From Capsicum annuum (lineage: Eukaryota; Streptophyta; Magnoliopsida; Solanales; Solanaceae), in NCBI RefSeq assembly GCF_002878395.1, contig NC_061115.1, forward strand, positions 152,702,649 to 152,766,648: DNA of 64,000 nt. Direction: 5' to 3'. The notes under the pieces were generated by a model. That model saw only the letters and a list, made by a program, of their open reading frames with translations. It searched no databases and was not told the DNA's origin. Below are positions 57,555-64,000 of the stretch, piece by piece. The position numbers and the translations under genes are program-made. Numbering within the stretch: the first letter of the stretch is position 1; every line of letters begins with the position of its first letter.

Positions 57555-58950
57555 AATAAATTTCATTTTTAGTCACTTAATTTTATATTCGTTACGCAAA
57601 AGTCACTTCTTTTTCATTTATTTCATCCATGGTCACTTAATTTTATATCTATTACGCAAAAGTCATTTTTTTTCATTCATTTTATCCATGGTCATTTAAC
57701 TTTTACTCCGGCCATCACAAAAGTCACTATGACCTAATTTTACAATAATTTTATCGAAAAAATAATATGGCAACCTTAATTATTTATTAATTTTAATTTA
57801 AGTGAATATATAATATATTACTCATATCTTGACTTTTTTTATATGTGCACAACCTAAAGACTATTTACATAAAAAAAAAATTTGGTTGATATTTTTATGA
57901 AATATTTCATAATATTGCATTCATCTGTCAAAAAGGTGCATCAAAAAAAAGTGATGAACAAGATAAATTCTTCAAAACACATAAAATAAAAATACATGTA
58001 TGTTATTATTTTAAAAAAAAAAAATTATTTTAATTCTTTGAAGATAAATCAACATACTAAAGATAGTTTTAAAATAATATCTTTTTAATTGTGTCATTGA
58101 ATAAGTATTATCAAAATTTGTACAAATAATGTTATATTAATGTACAGTTTTGTTAATAAAAATTATAAAATATAATTACTTTGATAGATAAAGAAATTAT
58201 AGGATATCTAATTTTTATATTTATTAATTAAACAATATGTAATTTATCAGAAATTGAATATTATAATAAAAAATTTTAAGAGAATTAATCGATTAGTCAA
58301 ACAATTAAAAATACAAAGAAAAACTCAATAAATAGAGTAGTTTATCATATTATTATGATATATTGAATGTAAAGACTCAAGTGGCAAAAAAAAATGTATG
58401 AAAAAAAAATTATCAACTACATGTCACAATTTTAGAGGGAGAAAAACAATTTAATCAAATACATGCCATAATATATTAGTGAAAAAATAATTTACCAACG
58501 CATGTCTCAACTTTAGAGGATTTTAAGAATATATAATAAGTATAATTTTATTTCATAAAAATATTAATCAATTTTTTTTTATTAAAATGGTCTTCATTAA
58601 GTAATCTAATCTATTAAGAAATTGGTATTCTTTCATTAAATAATCCATAAGGAAAATTGGATTATGCATATGTAAAAAGGATTAAGATATGAGTAATATA
58701 TTATTTATTCACTTAAATTAAATTAAGAACTAATTAAGGTTGTCACATCATTTTTTTTATGGAATTATTATAAAATTCGGTCATTGTGACTTTTGTGATG
58801 GTCGAAGTAAAGTTAAATGACCATGGATGAAAGAAAGGTGACTTTTGCGTAATAAATACAAAGTTAAGTGACCATGGATGAAATGAATGAAAGGAAAGTG
58901 ACTTTTGGATAATAGATACAAAGTTAAGTGACCTTGGATGAAATTTACTC
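57555..58950. mobile_element. Mutator-like non-autonomous element with ~290-bp TIRs
   Basis: The left arm (about 57558-57849) and right arm (58666-58946) are inverted copies. Each contains CATGGTCA(C/T)TTAA-type subrepeats, CATCACAAAAGTCAC, CAACCTTAATTA and ATATTACTCATATCTT. The 11-bp sequence ATTATTTTTTA flanks it at 57544-57554 and 58951-58961. Long inverted repeats with a 9-11 bp target duplication are the signature of Mutator-like elements. The 0.8-kb AT-rich core encodes nothing I recognise. Confidence 0.82.
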
Positions 58951-59101
58951 ATTATTTTTTATGTATATATTGTATATGTTGAACACCCTTCAGCTAGTTC
59001 GTGTGTACACTTTCGAACCCCCTTAATGAACTTCCTGGCTCCGTCATTGCTCCCTATAGTGTAGTGTTGTTGCATTGCCCTTTGGTTGACCTTATTAATA
59101 T

Positions 59102-59692
59102 TAGGGATGGCAATGAGGCGGTGCGGGTGCGGGACGGTGCGGGTTTTAAGTTATGTGGTGCGGCTGCGGGTGGGTTAAAGTAATTTGTTTTTTAAATGGT
59201 GCGGTGCGGTGCGGGTTCTGGGTATATGCAGGTTTAAATTAAAAAAAGCTAAAAATTAGTATTATTCTCGTGAATATACCTAAAATTATATGTATTCTTT
59301 ACTTAAAATTTTATGATATTTAAAACGACGTGTATAACACTACAAATAAATAATTTTATAGTTTTTTTAATATCTCTATTCATTTTAATAAAAATATGGT
59401 ATTTGATCATTACTTGTACACATAATACTTTTTAATAATTTCTTAGTGAAAAGTGAAATAATAGAAATTAGTTATTATTTCCTAGTTGTAGATTTGAAAA
59501 TATTATGATTTTTAATGAAGTTATAAACTTTTCAAAAAACAAAAAAAATAAAAACATGGGATGGTGTAGTGCGGTGCGGGTATGAGTGTAGGGTGAGTTT
59601 ATGCGGGTTTAAAGGTGATGCAATGCGGTGTGGTTTTGAAACTTGCGGGTTTAGAAAAAACCCGCACCGCAACTGCACCATTGCCATCCCTA
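59102..59692. mobile_element. hAT-type MITE (591 bp)
   Basis: Starts TAGGGATGGCAATG and ends CATTGCCATCCCTA, perfect 14-bp inverted ends, with GGTGCGGGTGCGGG-type GC-rich subterminal repeats at both sides and an AT-rich middle. The right flank is CTTATTAT; the left flank CTTATTAATAT contains the same bases with three extra, so the 8-bp duplication is only approximate. No coding capacity. Confidence 0.85.
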
Positions 59693-60462
59693 CTTATTAT
59701 GAAGTTATGTCAGCAGCTAGTCTATGAGTGTATCAACAACTTTGTGGCTTAGGTCACGGATTTGAGTCCTATGCTAGACGAATTAAGTTTAATATTTAAA
59801 TGGAGAAGATCGAGGAAGTGAACTTATGAGTTTCCAAGACTAATTAGTCCTAAAGATTTGCTCCAAGAAGATTTTTTCGGTATTAAAGAATAACCATTAC
59901 AAATTCTCGTTCCAACAGTATCCAACTAAGAGTAATGTGTCGAAGTCTGAGGTCTAACTACTCATATCAAACTGAATATTCAATTGAGATCATTCTTGGT
60001 ACAAAAGAACGATAAAAGTAAGTTTTTTAGTCCGTTTCTCCAACCCCCAAGCTAGCTCATAAAATTTCACTATTGAGGATCTTCGAGATCTTAAGCATTA
60101 CAGATTCGTTTCCTTTACAATGAGAGAAGATACACATGAAGCCTCATTTCGGAATTTTTTTTTTCTTTTTTTATTTTTTGGCTTTAAGAATCCCCCTTGC
60201 TTCACGCCTTCTTCTGTGATAAAGAAAATGCTTTTTTTGTTTTGCTTCTCTTAATTCAGAAGGTCTGTGGTTATTCTTTTAGCAAGATAGTCAGAAAGAT
60301 TTTGCAATAATTTGATATAGAGTATCATATATTCATTTTATTAAACAACAAAATCAAATAGAAACTGAAGCACATTAAAGTTTTATTTATCAAACTCCTG
60401 ATATTTACAACACATCTGGATGAATTTATACTATCCAAGTCATGTTCATAAAACCTCTGCTA
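59693..60462. other. Intergenic, nothing recognised
   Basis: 59740-59785 (GTGGCTTAGGTCACGGATTTGAGTCC) has a B-box-like phrase but no full tRNA or SINE. The end of this stretch is likely the 3' UTR of the Yippee-like gene on the minus strand. Confidence 0.4.
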
Positions 60463-61452
60463 TCAATTTTCCTTGACAATCTTAAAGTTCTCAAGAACAA
60501 ATTTTCCTTCTTTATACTTTTGGGTTTCATCATATGCTCTTACATATTTCCATCCCAAAACTTCCCCACAATCAGAGCATTTAACATCTGCCACGGTATG
60601 CAAACCAGTCATTAGCTGCCGGTCCTCCTTCGCCCCTATCACTATATTCATGGCATGAGTAAATAAATAAGCTCTCCCTGTTCTTGCCTGTCTTTTACAA
60701 CATAGTTATTGTGTCATAAACAATGAGGATATAACATGGGTTTTATGTGTTCAATAGAACTCAATAATTTTTTAAATAAAATATAGATGTGCGTGTACGT
60801 AAAAGTCGTTTAATTATAAGTGCAAATAATAGACTTCGAACCCGTAAATCAAATAAATTGTGGTAGAATTCTGAAATCGAACTCATAAACTTCATATTTT
60901 GAGTCCGCCTCTAAAACTCATAATTGCAAAACTATAATTCGTATAAGAAAGGGGGATGCAACATAGTAGTACCGGGTTCATCTAAACCTCGCCTACTTTT
61001 GATTCGGAGAATAAATTTGTCTAAAAAATCACTAAACTTCACGAACTCATAACTTTATACATCGAGTTCAATACTATGAACTTTAAAGAATGAGCTCATA
61101 GGTTCTCAATCCAGGCGGAGAATTTGAGTTTATGGATTTAAAATTTCAAAAAATAGCATTAAAGTACTGAATAAATTATGTATTCATATTAAGTGATTTT
61201 CTTAACACAAATGTAACAGAATCTAGTGATTTTCTCTCAAGCTCCCCCTGAACATAAAAACCTAAGCCTTCACCCCTAATTGGAATCATTTTAAGTTCTC
61301 CCATCGAAGAAGAAAAAAAATTAAGAAAGCTTGAGATTGATTAAGAGAAAAATCATAACCTGAAAATTTTTGGAGACAATATCATCATGAAGAGCAACGC
61401 GATTTCTGCATTTACAACAACTATATATCCTTGGACCAACAACTCCTTCCAT
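60463..61452 (-). CDS. Yippee-like zinc-binding protein
   Basis: Two exons, 61360-61452 and 60463-60687, with a GT-AG intron; 105 residues, the usual Yippee length. It opens [20 protein letters not shown], continues after the junction with [20 protein letters not shown], and has [17 protein letters not shown] and [12 protein letters not shown]. The paired CxxC motifs (Cys12/Cys15 and CSDC) bind zinc and hold the Yippee (MSS4-like) fold. In plants these small proteins are poorly characterised; animal members act in the CTLH ubiquitin ligase or at mitotic structures. The start was chosen because the family begins a few residues before GPR; the open frame further upstream is not conserved. Many plant members end KENW; here TGA stands where the Trp codon would be. 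Confidence 0.9.
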
Positions 61453-63034
61453 ATATGTTGAAAAATTGAATGTCTCTAGAAACAAGAACAAGAGGATCAG
61501 TAAGCAAAAGATTTGGTTAATATTAAATGAACTAATATATAGAAAAATTAATTTCTTGTTGCTTGAATCAAAAGCTTTCATCAAGTTGGCTGGCATCGAT
61601 AATTAGACGGAAATTGAGATGAAAGTGAAGGAATTAATAGGAAAATGAAATGCTTGATTGAAGATTAATTGTCAAATTAACAAGTAGCAGTAGACTGCAA
61701 GTGCAATCAACCAATATTAGATAAAATAGTTAGGTGTTGATAAGGATGGAATTCACTATTTAGTTGTCCCCTTGATTTAGAGATAATCTTATGATTACTT
61801 AATTAGTCATTATTATTATTATATATCTTGTGAGGCAGTAATAGCAACTATACTGGGGGGAATGGACCGACACCCACCCCCTCTCCTACTGTTGGATCAT
61901 GTCAGTAAATAGGGGAAAGGACAAAAATAACACCTAAAATTAAAATAATTTCATAAAATTAGCACCTAAATTTAAAAATTTGGTAAATAACCACTAAGCA
62001 CAGTGTTTTCTTTAGCCGTTGCCTTTGCTAGGTTGTGTGATCCAGTAAGAGCGTATGGAGTTTTAAGAACGTACTTGTAATACTGCAAACACAATCATGT
62101 CCCTCATAAAGCACATGTTCCAGAGCACTAATGGAAAAACCATTATCTTAGAACTAGATTTTTATTCTTTTTAAACAATTGAGTAATTGTTTTTTTTTTT
62201 TAGATTATTTTGCATTCATCAATATTATTAAAATAACATACTATTTGTTTTGTTTAGTTTTACTTATTTATACAATAAAATACAATGCCATATACTTTTA
62301 ATATAATACAATTGTTAAAGATATATATTTATATATAATAATGATACAGTTTCTATATATATACACATTCTATATAATAATTATAGCATTTTTATACACA
62401 TCCTATACAATTTTTAACTGCAATTATTATTTAGATACATATTTTATACGATTCTATATAGTTTCTACATGCATTCTAAAAATGTATCAATTTAGTATAA
62501 GAGAGTATCAATTGAGTATATGGACACTGCAAGTGTATCAATGTACTATAAAAGTGTATTAACGTAGTATAAAAGAGTATCAGTTGGGTATAGGGACTGC
62601 ACGTACTTGCATAGAATTTCCTTTCTCTTTTTAAAAAAGTGTATCAATATAATATAAAAGTGTATCAATTGAGTATAGAGACTGCATGTGCCCAATTGGG
62701 CCAAATGGCTAAAAAAGGGAATTAATTTAGTATAAATAACATAAATATCAACCACTTCCTCCCACTTTTTTAATTAATTTACTCTCTCTCTCTCCCTATT
62801 AATATACATAACATAACCGACATATACATAGCATTCTGTGTATATATTGAGATTTTTATAATATGTTTAGGGAGTTGAGATTTTTTGTAATATTGAAAAT
62901 ACAAGTTGTGAATTTGTGTAATATTTAGATTAATTTAGCCGACTGACTATAACTTGTCCACCTTTTCAAATGTGGGTCATTTCACGCTAATACTCAATAA
63001 AATTCTAGAAGCCTCATCTCTTTGCTCTCTTTCA

Positions 63035-63134
63035 TCATTTCTAGATATTTAAAGATTTTTATTTAAGTTTATTAACATTATCACCATTTCTAGATATTTA
63101 AAGATTTTTGTTTAAGTTTATTAACATTATAAGT
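63035..63134. repeat. 49-bp tandem duplication
   Basis: ATTTCTAGATATTTAAAG starts at 63037 and 63086, and both copies continue through TTTAAGTTTATTAACATTAT. Confidence 0.9.
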
Positions 63135-63945
63135 AGAATAATTTTTATGAATCTTATTACAAAATCTAATGCTATATTTTATGATATTATTTAAGTATTA
63201 CATGTATTAAGTATATATGTATATTTAAGTTTACTTATCTCTTATTCTTAATTGTTTACCTAGATAAACGAGTTTTGTCATTAATTATTATTTCTAAATT
63301 ATAATTTAATTACAATATAAATGGATAATCTTTAGGAATTTATTATAAAATATACCTTTATTTTTATATAATTATTTTTATTACTTATATCAAAATATAT
63401 CTATAAAACTATCACTCTATGATTTTTACTTGTATAAATAAATATTAAAATTTTATTATTATTAATAAAAAGATTTAAAAAAAATTCATTCATTTCATTA
63501 TTAAACTTCAATTATGTATGCACTTAAGTTACTATTTCTCAATTTTCTTTTCTTTTTTTCCTAATCAATAGTGTTTATTTTTTCCTGCAGATATTTGTTC
63601 TATAAATGTTTTTTAAAAAATCATGATTTGAAGAAGTAAAAAAAGAAAAAGATTGGCTATGTAAGGGAAAATAGACATTTTAAAAAATTAGGATAAAAGA
63701 AAGAAAATGTCTACCATTCAAATTGAGAAAATGTTAATTTTAAAGTAAACTTGAGAATGTAAATAATTTTTGAGCAACTTACACGATTGAAAATTTGAAT
63801 CAATCAAATCTGTACTATAAGGTGAAAATCAAGTAATATATCTGAGTTTGATTAATTTCATTTATTACTCTTTAGAATAAGCTCATTAATTTCATTAATA
63901 TAAGACAGAAATATATATATAGTGGTTATGTAATTTTATTAATTT

Positions 63946-64000
63946 CATTATTACTATTATTATTATTATTATTATTATTATTGTTGTTGTTGTTGTTGTT
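63946..64000. repeat. (ATT)n-(GTT)n microsatellite
   Basis: About 12 ATT units followed by six GTT units up to the window edge, so the full length is not visible. Confidence 0.95.

Larger units (their letters stand above)
61453..64000. other. Intergenic AT-rich tail of the window
   Basis: No gene seen. It likely contains the promoter of the Yippee-like gene near 61460-61700. 62470-62690 holds short degenerate repeats around GTATCAATT(G/T)AGTATA. The remainder is AT-rich low-complexity sequence. Confidence 0.45.

Overview
The window looks like nuclear DNA from a flowering plant, most likely a solanaceous one, with pepper (Capsicum) as my best guess. The reasons are: genes with introns and GT-AG junctions; LTR retrotransposons primed by initiator tRNA-Met; a TS-type tRNA-derived SINE tail typical of Solanaceae; hAT and Mutator-like elements; and several decayed copies of DUF1985/Ulp1-like genes of a kind I remember as very abundant in pepper assemblies. 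The last point is memory, not a search. The sequence is AT-rich and contains one 100-N assembly gap (33906-34005).

Only three genes look intact and conserved. A cytosolic GET3/ASNA1-type ATPase has seven exons (14553-19874, +, 359 codons). A chloroplast ATP synthase delta-like protein has a single exon (56117-56842, +, 241 codons). A Yippee-like zinc-binding protein has two exons (60463-61452, -, 105 codons). They belong to unrelated pathways and are single-copy islands among repeats. A fourth, unnamed candidate is a 71-codon coiled-coil protein with an Asn/Asp tail (24809-25024, -) that has its own TATA box and 5' UTR intron. A related copy 1.9 kb away carries a stop codon.

Layout. 0.4-0.7 kb: remnant of a GRF-zinc-finger/coiled-coil gene, cut by a 9.6-kb Ty3/gypsy chromovirus (697-10309, -) whose two LTRs differ by an internal deletion of about 0.7 kb. 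11.0-13.9 kb: a DUF1985-type pseudogene on the minus strand with a 319-bp tandem duplication upstream. 14.5-19.9 kb: GET3, with a SINE in intron 2. 20.9-23.0 kb: a non-autonomous hAT element. 24.4-40.5 kb: a repeat domain dominated by variants of the 14-bp palindrome TCTGTTGCAACAGA. In it lie the small coiled-coil gene pair, a 0.8-kb inverted repeat, several local tandem duplications, a GRF zinc-finger relic, and two convergent DUF1985/Ulp1 pseudogenes that keep opposite halves of the same gene. 43.5-55.3 kb: a three-level nest. An element with long T-rich/A-rich inverted flanks and an internal array of about 110-bp repeats was hit by a Ty1/copia element (44344-53569, -). That element's gag was then hit by a 4.4-kb LTR element (48596-52999, +) with no recognisable pol. 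55.3-56.8 kb: a duplicated upstream segment and the delta-like gene. 57.5-59.7 kb: a Mutator-like element with about 290-bp inverted repeats and an 11-bp target duplication, then a small hAT MITE. 60.5-61.5 kb: the Yippee-like gene. The rest is AT-rich and shows no gene.

All transposon reading frames I could follow carry stops, frameshifts or lost active-site residues.
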